A DNA stretch of 64,000 nt from Liolophura sinensis (GCF_032854445.1 NC_088295.1:91941805-92005804); one strand, 5' to 3'. Counted from the first letter of the stretch, positions 38,171 to 50,724 are shown. Notes: a model not told the origin generated them from the sequence alone. Made by a program: numbers and translations.

Positions 38171-38329
38171 CTGTGGTAAGACATAGCATGCCGGTGGGCA
38201 AAAGGTAGAATTCGCTTTACATGAGATAACTTAATTTTTGCGGAACTTAGTTAGGCTATCTGTGGTGTGAGGGCTGATGCCTCGGCCTCAATATTTCATG
38301 AGGTTATTTCCTATACTAATATTGCCCAG

Positions 38330-38455
38330 GGTCCTGACGGTACCAGATCACCTGTCAACGTGATGTTCCCAGCCTCGGCGGACTGTGAACGCGCGCTTGT
38401 TATACCCAGCGCCGTCCTGTCCCAGATAGGAACAAGCTTTCGCCATCAGGAAATG
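38330..38455 (+). other. Candidate internal exon, phase 0-0
   Basis: It follows a branch-point-like CTATACTAAT and the acceptor ATTGCCCAG, and ends at ATG/GTAATT. The 126 bases encode 42 residues, including SPVNVMFPASADCER, ALVIPSAVLSQIG and TSFRHQEM, and are clearly GC-rich. The pattern is loosely like beta-strands of GAIN-type extracellular domains, but that is a weak impression. It cannot splice directly to the candidate exon at 38767, which needs a donor in phase 2. Confidence 0.35.
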
Positions 38456-38766
38456 GTAATTTAGCAGAGTGCATCTTCCAGTCTACCAAATACCACCTAC
38501 ACTTACATATTTAACTTACGACTGTTGTGCAGTTCTTATGTCCTGTGGTGGACAGGTCCGAAAGAGAAAGAACACATGGAATCACAAGACTCCGTTTTGA
38601 ACATTCATTAGAAATAATGTGACGTGGGAAGTTCAGCTTAACATTGACGTGGCATTACCCCTACAGTGGCAAAAACACACAACCATCAGGCTCTAGCAGT
38701 AGTCGTTTGTCCATAAGGAAAATGTCTTGGTTTGCTGATGGGTTGTCCCTGTATAATTAATTCTAG

Positions 38767-38876
38767 ATCAAAGGAAGCGGACACATCGTACATTGTTTAT
38801 CCTTGGGAAGATTTGACAGTTGAAATGCGATACGCTGTCAGGTTTATCGCTCTGCAGAATGGTGAACAGCTACCAG
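38767..38876 (+). other. Candidate exon whose end adjoins a minisatellite
   Basis: It follows TGTATAATTAATTCTAG and ends at CTACCAG/GTAGGA. Only one frame is open through the 110 bases, encoding SKEADTSYIVYPWEDLTVEM then RYAVRFIALQNGEQLP. The last 14 bases and the donor are the start of the first unit of the tandem array that follows. Without a relative to compare, the exon call is inference from splice-like signals and codon character. Confidence 0.35.
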
Positions 38877-40205
38877 GTAGGAAAGTCTATTCCCTGGCCA
38901 TGACTGTTAATGACAGTGATGAAGGGCAACCAGGTAGGTATTCTCTGACCATGACTGTTAATGGCAGAATAATAAACAGTTACCTGACCATGACTGTTTA
39001 TGGCAGAATAATAAACAGTTACCAGGTAGGTACTTCCTGACCATGACTGTTTATGGCAGAATAATAAACAGTTACCAGGTAGGTACTTCCTGACCATGAC
39101 TGTTAATGGCAGAATAATAAACAGTTACCAGGTAGGTACTTCCTGACCATGACTGTTGATGGCAGAGTGAAGTACAGCTACCAGGTAGGTACTTCCTGAC
39201 CATGACTGTTAATGGCAGAATAATAAACAGTTACCAGGTAGGTACTTCCTGACCATGACCGTTAATGTCAGTGTTAAGAAAAAGCTACCAGATAGGTATT
39301 CTCTGGCCATGACTGTTAATGTCAGTGTTAAGAAAAGCTGCCAGATAGGTATTCTCTGGCCATGACTGTTAGTGGCAGCGTTAAGAAAAAGCTACCAGAT
39401 AGGTATTCTCTGGCCATGACTGTTAATGTCAGTGTCAAGAAAAAGCTACCAGATAGGTATTCTCTGGCCATGACTGTTAATGTCAGTGTTAAGAAAAGCT
39501 GCCAGATAGGTATTCTCTGGCCATGACTGTTAGTGGCAGCGTTAAGAAAAAGCTACCAGATAGGTATTCTCTGGCCATGACTGTTAATGTCAGTGTCAAG
39601 AAAAAGCTACCAGATAGGTATTCTCTGGCCATGACTGTTAGTGGCAGCGTGACGGACAGCTACCAGGTAGGGACTTCCTGGCCATGACTGTTAATGTCAG
39701 TGTTAAGAAAAGCTACCAGATAGGTATTTCCTGACCATCACTATTGGTGGCAGAGTCACGAACAGCTACCAGATAGGTATTTCCTGACCATGACTGTTAG
39801 TGGCAGAGTGACGAACAGCTATCAGGTAGGTGTTCTCTGACCATGACCGTTAATGGCAGAATAATAAATAATAATCTTAATGATAGAATAATGAACAGCT
39901 ACCAGGTAGGTATTTCCTGACCATGACTGTTAGTGGCAGAGTTACGGACAGCTACCAGGTAGGTATTTCCTGAAAAGGACTGTTAATGCCAGTGTTAAGA
40001 ACAGCTACCAGATAGGTATTTCCTGACCATGACTGTTAGTGGGAGCGTGACGGACAGCTACCAGGTAGGTATTCTCTGACCATGACTGTTAATGACGGAA
40101 TAATGAACAGCTACAGGTAGGTATTTCTTGACAATGTTAATGACAGAATAATGAACAGCGCTACCAGGTAGGTATTTCCTGACCATGACTGTTGATGACA
40201 GGAAG
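38863..40205. repeat. Tandem repeat, 53-54 bp, about 25 copies with repeated GTAGG donors
   Basis: Two mixed versions occur: CTACCAGGTAGGTACTTCCT with GACCATGACTGTTAATGGCA and an AATAATAAACAG end, and CTACCAGATAGGTATTCTCT with GGCCATGACTGTTAATGTCA and a GTGTTAAGAAAAG end. About a dozen copies carry CAGGTAGG, a good 5' splice-site match; many of the others have CAGATAGG. Block-wise alternation at 39290-39660 suggests multi-unit duplication. A few copies near 39840-39900 and 40080-40160 are irregular. Confidence 0.93.
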
Positions 40206-43200
40206 GTTTCCTGTTACACTTGTAAGAGTCGGCAATGCGCAGCTCCATATACCAGTCAATATTCTGATCAAATATTTATGCGCATCCTGAGAGCATCACA
40301 AATGTTTTGGCGAGTATAGAAAAAGATGGAGAAGAAACGAGAATACTTCTGACTAGAGCACATTCCTATATGGTAAAGCGCTCATAATATTTGATGACGT
40401 GCAGATTGAAATACCCAGCCCCAAAACATAATAATCGCAAATAATAATAATAATGGTCCCACATCATCCATCCGCTGTCTTACAACGCCTAAATCTTACA
40501 CCTACCGTCTGCATACATGTACAGTATTTAGAAGCACTTGGTCCGTGTCATATCTGGTAATTCAATTCTACCCCCACTGGCCGGCATGATCGTCACTTAT
40601 GGATGATGTGATCGCAGGCTACTGGTTGTATAGGTTAACCAAATTACTTTATTACTTCCCTCCTTGGCCTATAATCAGCGGCTGGGAATCACGTCCAGTC
40701 CTTATCAATATTACATACTGTATGGCTGCCATTACGCAACCAGTGAGTCGCAGCTACTTGTCGCTTCACTGACTACAATTAATTGAATTTTTCACAAAAC
40801 CTCGGTAACGGATATCTGTATTGATTTTGTACAGAGGGAAAAACGGCCTTTGGGTTTGATTGTCATGGAGGAATCGGGTCCGAGCTGGTGGAGTCATTCT
40901 GGCTAATGGCATATTTCCTATGACAAGCATTTTCTGGACAGCATTTGAAGTAATAGTTACCAAATACAAGAGCCTCGGGGTATTAAACTAAGTACAGGGA
41001 GAATGAACTACCGTGTACGTGGTTTACAACGGGGATAATGCGGGTAAGAGATAAAACAGCAATGTTTACACGCACATTAGAGCATAGCTTTTTGTTAGAG
41101 AGCATGTGTTTTGCTTCAAAGGTACTGTAATGTAGGAAGGAACCAGTGTGATCTAGTTCCTTAACTTTCGAGACATGACTAATTCTAAACTCCCGACTTT
41201 AAATATACACTATATACATGCTTACATAACCAGGGAAGTTTGATATGTTGTAATGTTAGGTTAACACTGAAGCCTGGCAACGTTAGCAGGATAGATAACC
41301 AGACGCTCCTGTGAAGCCTGGCGGTGCAGCTGTCCTCGTGTTGACGTCCGCTCCACTGTTTTACGACGGTAATATACTATCGTGTCCGCTGTATGCCAAG
41401 ACCACCTCAGGGCTGTGACAATGACGGATACGTAAGATTGTATCAGCTTCACAAGCCAACGCATTGCTGTACAGTTTGTTGCCACGGGCTAAAGCCGCAC
41501 ACTAGTCTGCGCCCAAGACCATTGGCATCCTAGCAATTCCAAACACACCGAAAATTCAAAGACATACAATCCGGCATGTCTCCCATGATTTCTGTTACTG
41601 TCTGACGTTCGCATTGTATTATTTAGAACCACAATGCAATAAATTCCGCTAAGAACACCTGTAATAGTCCGTTAGTTCAAAAGTCAACGATCTAGACAAT
41701 GTATCTATTGTATCTCAAGTCAAACTTATCAAACTGCGTAGGTAAAGCGAGCGACAAAGTCCCAGCACATATACATGTCAGAAACAACAAGTACTGAGGA
41801 AAAGGACAAGCGTTGTCGGTCACGTGACCACGAACTTTCTTTGACGGACTACATTGAAATGCCAAGATATGACTATAAGAAGGGTAGTTTCTTCTAATGA
41901 CATGATGATTAATATGTCTTATAGACTTCTGTCAATAGCAGACATGGCGATAGAGAGGAAAAGACGAAATTATGCAGAAGACACATTCGGCAAGTGAATA
42001 CGGAAGGTTCACGACAAGCATATGAGTTAGACAAGAAAATATGAAGACGACTGACATTCAACAGGTAAATACAATGCAATAAATGGTTGACGCTAAGCAT
42101 ATGAGTTAGCGTGAACCTTGCGATTATTCGCAACAGCTGACTTTTCACCCTTCCAACAGTAATCGTCAGCAGGACTGTTATGGAATATCTTGATTGCTAA
42201 ATACATCATCGTGTAAAGCAACCGCTAATAAGCGGTAAATATCGAGGGCAAGAAACACTAAGCGAAAGCAAGACAGACGTCATTAGCAGTTTCCCTAACT
42301 ACATGATGCTACTCAATGGATTATGTACCAGTTTTCAGAGAGAAAAGCTATAATGCAGTTAGCGCAGAACAATAATAATCGGTATATTGCAGTTACTTGT
42401 GAAATTCTCCATTAGATATCAAACGTTAGGGGAATAAAGCCTTACCATGGTGAGATTCTTTCCTGTTCAAAGCCTCCTCGGCATGCTTAGCTCACATCTT
42501 CTGCCAACTTCTCAGCCACTTTCAGAACTTTTCGCTCACGTCTTCTTGACAAATCGAGTCGGCACTTTTTGGCCACACCCACGTACTACGTACCTCTACC
42601 AGAAGACTACTTAACATGGACTTTTCGTTGGCGCTTCCTGAACACTGTCAATTGCAAACTTCTAGCTCAACACGATTCTATGTTCTGTCCCACTTATTGA
42701 TTTCAGAGACCACTGGTAACGTTCTGCTACTGTCCTGTCAAGTCCTCAGCCTGGGGTAGCTAGGCTGTATTTCACTAGAAAGTCTCAGCACAACCCTCGT
42801 GGTCAGGGAGACAACTAGTGGGTTCTCTGATGATTGTATCAGACAAAGCCTCTGTCTCTGATGGAAGAGCACAGAGCCAGCTCATCCAGTGGTCACTTCT
42901 CAGTCTCCTTTCCCCCAACACATTTGCCTCTGCGCTAAAAAGCGACGGTGAGGGCTTCAGGAGCGACTCCAGCGAGAGCAGGATGTGAAGCAGACGACAG
43001 CAGGGTATTGATTGTCAAGGCGCTACCCCAAGGCGGGCAGTTCTCTATCTGCACACCTACCTGCACGTTCGCTCAGCTCACTCTAACCGTTGCATGCTTG
43101 CCCTCATTCGTCTAAGGAAAACTGAACAAAAGACCATAGAGTTATTGATTAGGCGATTATTATAGCATTTTCAGTTACAAAACATTGACCAAAGTCGAGC

Positions 43201-45770
43201 AAGCAGGCAATTTCAGTGATACAAGCCGCTCAAGTGGATTATGTCGCCTCCTTATACCGTGGAAACACGTTAGAACAGAAATACGCCGATAGTGAAAACA
43301 GTTGCTCGGCCCATCTGGTCACCTGGTCATATACATAGAGGTGTTCTCCTTAAGCTCACTGCTTTCATTCTGACCGCCACGCAAGGTTAATATATCACGC
43401 AAAAATTTCTTACCAGTCAAACTGCCATGCCCTTAAATACGAATTCTCTGACTGCGATAAAATTGGCCATTTTACACGGAGACGTGCGATAGCTGTTACA
43501 CGAAAACGTGCGATAGCTGCTACACTGTTGTCGCTCATGTTCTTTAATTTGATTTCGTTTTTTTTTTTTTTTTTACAATTTTCCGCATCAGGAAAAAACT
43601 GTCAAGTCTTTAACAATATCACGCGGTATCTTGAATCGTTTATATTAGAAGATACGTTTTTCAGATTTTTCTCAAGAACGCTGTAAAAGATACAAAAAAT
43701 TTTAAAACCCGAGATTCTGTCCCTTTGTGATAAAGCGCATGTAAAGGGGGAGTATCGAAGAGACCACGCCTGATTGACGCTACACTTCTAAATCGCGTCC
43801 GTCTTCACTCTAAAGTTGTAATTAGCCCTAATCATCTGTAATCATCTGAACGCAAAGGAGGTTGCAAAAACCTGCATGTAAAGATTTGTTGTCCTACAGA
43901 AAGTGGACGAGATTAGTCCCTTCGAGGCCAACGCGACTCGGAAAACAACAGGCTGGTCTTATCGCCACTTTTTTCATTATCGCGCATCGCTTGCAGGCCT
44001 ATCACAGATTTGACTGATTTCCTTTGTAACCACAGCGGCATTTGTAAACTACCGTGTAATGTTCCCCATCTATCTTGCTCAAAGTTATGAAACTGAAGTA
44101 TGATACTGAACGCTGTTAATTTTAGCCTCCACTTACTTTTTTACAACTTAGAAAAAAGCGAAACATTTGTTCACAGCCAAAAAGAAAATTCGTTCCTGAT
44201 TTTTTTGTATCTCTGGCATTGGTGTATAGGAAGCACTGGAAGCTGAGTCGTGGTTTGCTTCCATTAATCTGTTAGCCTTCAGTTGTCAGCTGTTCGTAAC
44301 GGTTATCCAGACCCAAATACAACTCTATCAAAAGTTTTCTATGAGCATGCGTGCCCAGACCGTCCACCGTCCGCTGATTTCTGGATACTGGATGAACGCA
44401 TCATGTACGCAGCAAGATGTAGCCTGTCAAGGTTTTAACGCTTAGTAAAATTTATGTGAAGCCTACAGTAAGAGCCAAGATCAACTGAGAAAGCCTTGCG
44501 CAAAGCAAACCTTCAAAAAGCCTATATTAATATTCCTATATCGAAATGTCCATTTGGATTGGGCGGGCCTCTCCAAATATTGACAGGGTATTGCCGAAGA
44601 TATTGACGCGACGTATCCGTGCCCGTTTTACTCAGTATTTTCATTGGCAACATATGTACACTTTCTTTGAGTCCATGAAATATTGTCTCAGGAATTCATT
44701 GCCCGCGGAAGCTTAATAGCCTCCCTATATTGCTTCCAGTGCCATTGAAAAGACATCGCATCCTTCCGCATCAGCGTTCTTCGCCTTATTAGTATTCCAG
44801 CCTGACTGCTGTACCAACACATGCTTGCAACAGGCCACGTTTTTTCACTATCTGTTTGATTAAGTCCCCAATAGTTTTCCAATAATTGAGTTTCAAAAGT
44901 GAATCAAACTATTTTAAACCTTTATTTTTTTCACTGTGTCATGACAGAAGAGCCAATACGACAGCTCTTGTATCACCGCATAAATGTTTCTTTCGGGACG
45001 ACAAAAAAACCTCTGCGGTCAATCTGCGATGATTAAACATTTGGTAAAGTGGTTGTTCGCTGGACACGCCAACGGGTAGCGTATCCAAATCCTGACTATA
45101 GGCGCTCTGCTGGCACCTTGCCCTTCACGGGTCCTACAAGACCACTCCCCCCCCACCTCCCCTCCGCCCCCTCCTCAGTACTGCCCTTCCTTTCGTTTAT
45201 ATACAGCGTGACACAACCTGGATCTGAACCTAACCCGAAAACTGCAATCTCATCTCGCCTTATTCAACCTATATTACAGCGGGAATCATTAATTTATGAT
45301 GAGCAACTTCTTAACAAATTCATTTAAATGATATCATCATTGAGGACGATGGGATAACATTACACCAATTAGAGGCTGTATCGAGATAAAAACGGTATTC
45401 ACATTCAAATCTAAATGCTATACAGCGGCCACGTAACTTGCTTCCATTTCCAACACACTTTTTTAAGTAAACTCTATGGTATTAAGCGGTAGCGATTTAT
45501 TTTGTTCGGTTAACTGGTTGTGTGAGTGAGTGCGCCGTCTGACAGAATTACGTCCGGGTTAAGTATCTCTAACCACCACGCCTCGATTCCTTCAGACTTG
45601 TGCCTCGCTGACTTCGGTTTTGGTATCTGTTTTTCTGCGCTTCCACATTTTTCGCTTTATTGCTTTCAGTGCAGTCATAAAACATACGAATGAAGAAGAA
45701 AAAAGTCTCCGTTCGCATCAAAGGCCAAGCCGGGGTTTAAGATGACTTTCTTTACAGAAAGCCGAATATT
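40206..45770. other. Long stretch without recognised genes
   Basis: No gene was recognised. Small structures are an AATAATAATAAT run near 40440, a pair of 10-base inverted arms with 15-base direct repeats at 42004-42119, a duplicated GTGCGATAGCTG phrase near 43487-43522, and a T tract at about 43558-43574. The part 42700-43090 is GC-rich and could hold a promoter or an untranslated exon, but nothing specific supports this. Confidence 0.5.
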
Positions 45771-46300
45771 TGTACAGCTCAAAAGTAGTCTGTTACAGAC
45801 ACCTGCACATCAGTGCAACTGAAAAATAGTCTGTTACAGAAATCTACACTTTTGTACAGCTGAAAGTAGTCTGTTACAGAAATCTGCACATTTTTAGAGC
45901 TGAAAAGTCATCTGTCACAGAAACCTACACATCTATGCAGCTGAAAAGTAGTCTGTTACAGAAACCTACACATCAGTGCAGCTGAAAATAGTCTGTTACA
46001 GAAATCTGCACATTTTTAAAGCTGAAAAGTCGTCTGTTACAGAAACTTACACATCTATGCAGCATAAAAGTAGTCTGTTACAGAAACCTACACATCAGTG
46101 CAGTTTGTCTGTTACAGAACCCTGCAAATTTTTAGAGCTCAAAAATTGTCTGTTACAGAAACCTACTCATCTGTGCAGCTGAAATGTAATCTGTTACAGA
46201 AACCTACTTATCTGTGCAGCTGAAATGTAATCTGTTACAGAATTCTGGTGATATACTATTGCAGAAACCTACATATTTATACAGCAAGAAAATAGAAACC
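45771..46300. repeat. Tandem repeat, about 41 bp, about 12 copies
   Basis: GTCTGTTACAGAAACCTACA, then CATCTGTGCAGCTGAAAAGT, recurs at about 40-42-base steps (for example 45790, 45831, 45871). One copy near 46100 is shortened. The last copies decay towards 46340. Confidence 0.9.
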
Positions 46301-46544
46301 AAGTAATATTCTGTTAAGAACACTTGCACATTTGTACGGCTTAAATGTGTAAGTTACATAATTAAAATGAGGTCTCCATGTGACATAAGAGTTTGTTCAG
46401 GAACGGGAGTGTAGATCATCGACCAGAACTTGACATCAGGTGTGGTAAAAGAATAAATGGTGAAGTGTTGGACCCAAACGAGATATAAAGTCTGGTAGAG
46501 GAGAGTCAGGTGTCAGATTAAGCAATGTTTCCAAATAAGACGAG

Positions 46545-47490
46545 GAAATCATAACACGTTGAAATTTAACCAGAACTGCTACAATCTACCTCACCTTTAT
46601 TCGACCAATTCTTGAATACACCTGTACCATATGAGATAGTTACTCGAAAGAACAGTCAGTTCATCTGGAAAATCTACATTTATCTGCAGCAAGAGTTGTT
46701 ATACTGAGCTCCCTCTATACATCTCATCCGAATACTTGAATATCGAAACTGGATGAGACACTAGCTCAAAAGCGCTGCCTGACTAAACTCAAACTGATGG
46801 ACAAACTCTTACCCCCGTTAGTCAACCAGATATCTCAGTATAATCTCAGAAATTTGCCTAATCTAAGTCTACCGATAACACAGACTCAAGATCTCCAACG
46901 TTCTTTCATGCCTTCATCCGTTAACCTGTGGAATGCTCTAGATGTTAATGTCAGAAACGAAGCGTCCTTAGCAAAATTCAGTAAATTACTCCCTAAGAGG
47001 TCTAACCCGCCTAGATAGTGTACTAATGGGGAAAGGAAATACAATGTTATATTAACACAACTTGGGTACGGCTACAGCGCCATGAACTATGACCGTGAAC
47101 GGGCAAACTTGACACCAAGTTCATCTTGTTCTTATGGAAACCTACGGGAAACCCTTCGCTTTTCATTGTTCACATTACAACACAGTTCGGCTAAACCTTT
47201 TGTATAACCTCCCTCATAGCATGACTATAGAGAACCTGTTAAAGGGTGACGAACCCAAATCTATTAAAGATAATTTTCTACTGTTTTGTTTATATTGCAT
47301 CCAGCATTTCTTATAATTAACAATTGGAATTCTTTCTTTTTCTCCTTTTTCTGTATCCTGTGCCTTAATCTACAGCCATTCTTTTCTCACATCTGTAGTA
47401 AAACGGTTAAACTGTATTTATTTAGCGAAAGGTATTAGTAAGTGCTCTACAACTTGTTCCCAATCCCACTGTGTTTAACGCAATAAAATA
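46545..47490 (+). pseudogene. 3' end of a CR1/L2-type LINE, decayed
   Basis: From 46581 the plus strand reads TIYLTFIRPILEYTCTI, typical of the region after the polymerase palm in LINE reverse transcriptases. A stop lies at 46632, then HLENLHLSAARVVILSSLYT, another stop at 46737, and the frame stays open to 47018 with QYNLRNLPNLSLPIT and SFMPSSVNLWNALDVNVR. A second block in shifted frames (about 47025-47317) shows LTPSSSCSYGN and FHCSHYNTVRLNLLYNLP, matching the cysteine/histidine-containing C-terminal tail of such elements. An AT-rich 3' part with GCAATAAAATATGTTCAA ends near 47490. The upstream palm domain is missing, as in the usual 5'-truncated LINE copy. Confidence 0.85.
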
Positions 47491-47577
47491 TGTTCAATTC
47501 ACCTGCTAGATATATTGTAGAGAGCTTTTCAAAAATGATTTAGTGCTTTGACTGGTATATCGTCAATACTAAAGGCG

Positions 47578-47655
47578 ATTTATTTATTTGTCAGCATTAT
47601 GGTGGGGAAACCGGGCAGAACCCGGGGGAAACCCAAGGCCATCCGCAGGTTGCAC
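47578..47655 (+). mobile_element. SINE-like repeat family A, internally deleted copy
   Basis: TTTATTTATTTGTCAGCATT joins the ATTT start directly to CAGCATTATGGTGGGGAAAC, GGGCAGAACCCGGGGGAAAC and CCATCCGCAGGTTGC. The core ACTCAAGAATATTTC part is missing. It lies about 90 bases after the LINE relic. Confidence 0.8.
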
Positions 47656-48268
47656 AAACGATATAAATACATAGTTAATTAACCTTTCTAAAATTCACGT
47701 CAGGGTTATAAAATATACAACAATTATTTACCTTTTCCTTTAAACTTTTTGATTTCGGAAATGCAATACCCGTTCGATTGGTTATTGTTTCATAGCCCAT
47801 AAATTTACATACCAAAACATATCAGTAAAGGAGCACCACCTTGATTTTTGTGAAGGTCCGCGGCATTATATTCTACCCTAACCATTTAAGTATTAATGCG
47901 CCGCTGTCTACGTCCTGGTGACGAGTAGATAGATACAAACGTGCATGTAGATAACGTTTAACCGTTTGGTCAAACATACGCTGTATTTTCGGTTACAGGC
48001 ATAGGCTAGTTATTTCACATTCGTTTGTAGAGCTCTCACGATCACGATCAACCTTCGCTGATTCAGTCCAGAAAGATCAGCTGTGAACTGAGAAAGCCAA
48101 ACTAGGACGATAATAAGAATATTCGATTCATTTAGTGTCATGATGAAACAATCAGCCTACCACAAAAGGTAAAATCAAATTGTGCTTATCGGGTTGTCAG
48201 TGTTCTGGCAGTTTGCTGTAGAGTTGCATAACCATACCATCATGGTGCGTCAGAATATTGGATAAATT
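47656..48268. other. Unassigned sequence
   Basis: No gene or repeat was recognised. Confidence 0.5.
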
Positions 48269-48808
48269 GTGCGTCAGGAGAGGCGTGTAAAGAAAGGTAA
48301 CAGATGTGCCGACCCGGCCACTGGTTGCACCTCACGGGCAAAGATCTTAGGCGGATCAGGCAGCACATTACAGACTGAGATGATCATAGCCAAATCAATT
48401 ATCTTCGGCCTCTTTAAAATCGCAAGTTTGCATCAAAAACCTTGGGCTAAATCTGGTTTCTACGGAAAACCATTACACTCGATACAAAGATGCCATATTT
48501 GTCGTCCAAAAGAGAAGCGAAAACTCGATCGGATCACGCGGGATGTTGTTTGTATTGCTCGTTGTAATCTCATTACATGCTTACGCTTCTGCCAGAAGCC
48601 GCTATCTCCGGGTTACCGAGAGAAGAGCCGCGGAATTCCTAGCCAGGATCCGCGGCCCTACGCCGTGGTCAGCCTGGTAGTTGTGGCTCGCACATATCAC
48701 TCGGCCACAGTCTCGTGGGTACGCCGTCAGCTGTCAGCAGCCAAGATACACTCCGGGAAGTATCAAATCCTGGCTGTGCCGAATCATGCTCTTACCACTC
48801 TTTCGTAG
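48269..48808 (+). CDS. Unrecognised open frame, 179 codons
   Basis: The longest non-repetitive open frame of the window. It is basic and carries about eight scattered cysteines (RCADPATGC, QRCHICRPKEKRK, IARCNLITCLRFC). The C-terminal third, PYAVVSLVVVARTYHSATV, is more hydrophobic. I recognise no family. The DNA is GC-rich at its 3' part, which lowers stop frequency, and contains an imperfect palindrome at 48627-48656. No signal peptide, start context or splice pattern supports it. It may be chance, a pseudogene, or part of an exon. Confidence 0.25.
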   Translation: MRQERRVKKGNRCADPATGCTSRAKILGGSGSTLQTEMIIAKSIIFGLFKIASLHQKPWAKSGFYGKPLHSIQRCHICRPKEKRKLDRITRDVVCIARCNLITCLRFCQKPLSPGYREKSRGIPSQDPRPYAVVSLVVVARTYHSATVSWVRRQLSAAKIHSGKYQILAVPNHALTTLS

Positions 48809-49204
48809 CCGTAGGGGGAAGACAAGCCTGATTTTAGTGACTTGATGATCATCGCATATGATTCATGTCTTCATCCAAATCGGATCATACACCTGATTAA
48901 GTTACGGGGGCGGAGAGTCATCTATAACGAAACTGCCTCGTCATATATTACAGGAAATCTTTAATCCCCTGATAAATGAAATAAGGGCTTCACGCATATG
49001 TCAGAACGTTTGCCTATATTTATACTCGCCACGCAATCTTCACATTCTGGTGGATGGCGACATTAGTCAGAAACAATGATTTATTTTCTTGTGAGAACTC
49101 AGAAACAATAGGCAGTTTGGTTTTCTGTCCATTTCGCTCGGCAGGGTATCTGTAATGACATGACTTAAGCCAATATTCTCGATTAACACATTCGGTGGAC
49201 TTAC
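48809..49204. other. Unassigned sequence
   Basis: No gene was recognised. The minus open frame at 49020-49268 runs into the 64-bp array. Confidence 0.45.
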
Positions 49205-49600
49205 GGTCAGCTCGTGGTGTCATATGATACCTGTATGATGACGCCTCGACCTTTATCAGGAGGCCCACGGTCAGTTCGTGGTGTCATATGATACTTGTCT
49301 GATGACATCTCGACCTTCATCAGGAGACCCACGGTCAGCTGGTGATGTCATATAATACTTGTCTGATGAAAGCTCGACCCTCAGCAGGAGACCCACGGTC
49401 AGCTCACGGTGTCATATGATACCTGTCTGATGACCTTTCGACCCTCAGCAGGAGACCCACGGCCAGTTTATGGTGTCTTATGATACCTGTCTGATGACCT
49501 CTCGACCCTCTGCAGGAGACCCGCGGCCAGTTTATGGTGTCATATGAAACCTGTCTGATGACACCTCGACCCTCAGCAGGAGACCCAAGGCCCGTTCCTG
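49205..49600. repeat. Tandem repeat, 64 bp, about 6 copies
   Basis: GTGTCATATGATACCTGTCT, then GATGACATCTCGACC, CAGCAGGAGACCCACGGTCA and a short link, with starts at 49217, 49281 and 49345. The period is clean over the whole array. Confidence 0.92.
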
Positions 49601-50724
49601 GCACGCTGTTGCGGGTTTAGAAGAACACCGGCTGGCTGGAATCATCACAATTCTAATAATTCTATTAGGAATTCTAATAATGCACATTGCGGAGATTACG
49701 AGAGAAGGATTACAAGGAATGATCGTATAGACAAGTTAGCCATGCGCGTAAGGTTTGTAGCAGCAGTGAGTAAGGCAGTACCTCTCACATGGTCTGTGTG
49801 ATTTAAAGGTGTTGGCTGTGATACCCGCTGGCTCTCCAATATCGGCTTCCTTCAAAAAGTTCATATTGCTTTGTAATTTATTTTTCTTGCGCGATGTGAT
49901 GTGAAGAGGCGTACCGCTGAAGTGCGCCGTGCAGCGACTGGTGAAAGCGTAAGACCGCCATTACCCCGGGCAACAACTGACATATTAAACTCAAGTGCCA
50001 AATGATGATGTCTTACTAAAATTAGACGAGCATTGCGTACGGAATGGGCAAGAGAGCTTTCGTGTGATTATATCCGATGGGATGATTCCCTGAAAATAAC
50101 CCAATTATAATCTAACAGATCACTGCATTTGTCGGAGGAAATGTCTTGTTAAGGACAAGAAAAGTCCAGTGAAATAATCTCCCGATGCCCTCCCCCTGAC
50201 CGTACACTGACGCTCCCCTGGGCATCTCAGATGACCCTGAAGATGTGCTATATTCGGTGATCAAAAGATTTTCCTTATTCTCCAGTATCCATGAAGCATA
50301 TATTTCAGTTACACCAACTGAGCAGCATTTATTAATTCATATAATTATTTGAGAGAAAAAAAAGTACCTTATCGAGAAAAATGTTTAGTTAATGCATGTT
50401 GAACGATAAGCTATATTACATAGCCGCAGAAATATCCAGTCGGGTCGCAGTATTTCTCCATGGAACTCTTTGTCAGCTGTTATGGTAGTTCTTATTAGTT
50501 AAGCCTCAATGTAAACAAGCACATGAAAAGTTAAAATTCTGAATTAGCTAACCCAATCTTGCTACCGTGTCTTCAGCTTTATGTTTTCATTTTAGTTATT
50601 CGTATCTTTATAGCCAATAAACATGAAATTGAATATTTTCGGTGTCATTAGCATGAAAATATTGCAAGTTTCAATCATTATGGTTCGTATATGACGGTTT
50701 CCTATAACTACGGCAACATCGACA
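49601..50724. other. Unassigned sequence
   Basis: A short AATTCTAATAATTCTATTAG inverted-looking stretch lies near 49650-49680. No gene was recognised. Confidence 0.5.

Noticed and set aside
38330-38876. One two-exon gene formed by 38330-38455 and 38767-38876
   Set aside because: The first ends in phase 0 and the second needs a phase 2 donor, so they cannot be joined directly without another exon or other boundaries.
48627-48656. Cloning-vector polylinker
   Set aside because: Several restriction-type hexamers are packed together, but no further vector sequence is visible on either side. A natural GC-rich near-palindrome is the simpler reading.
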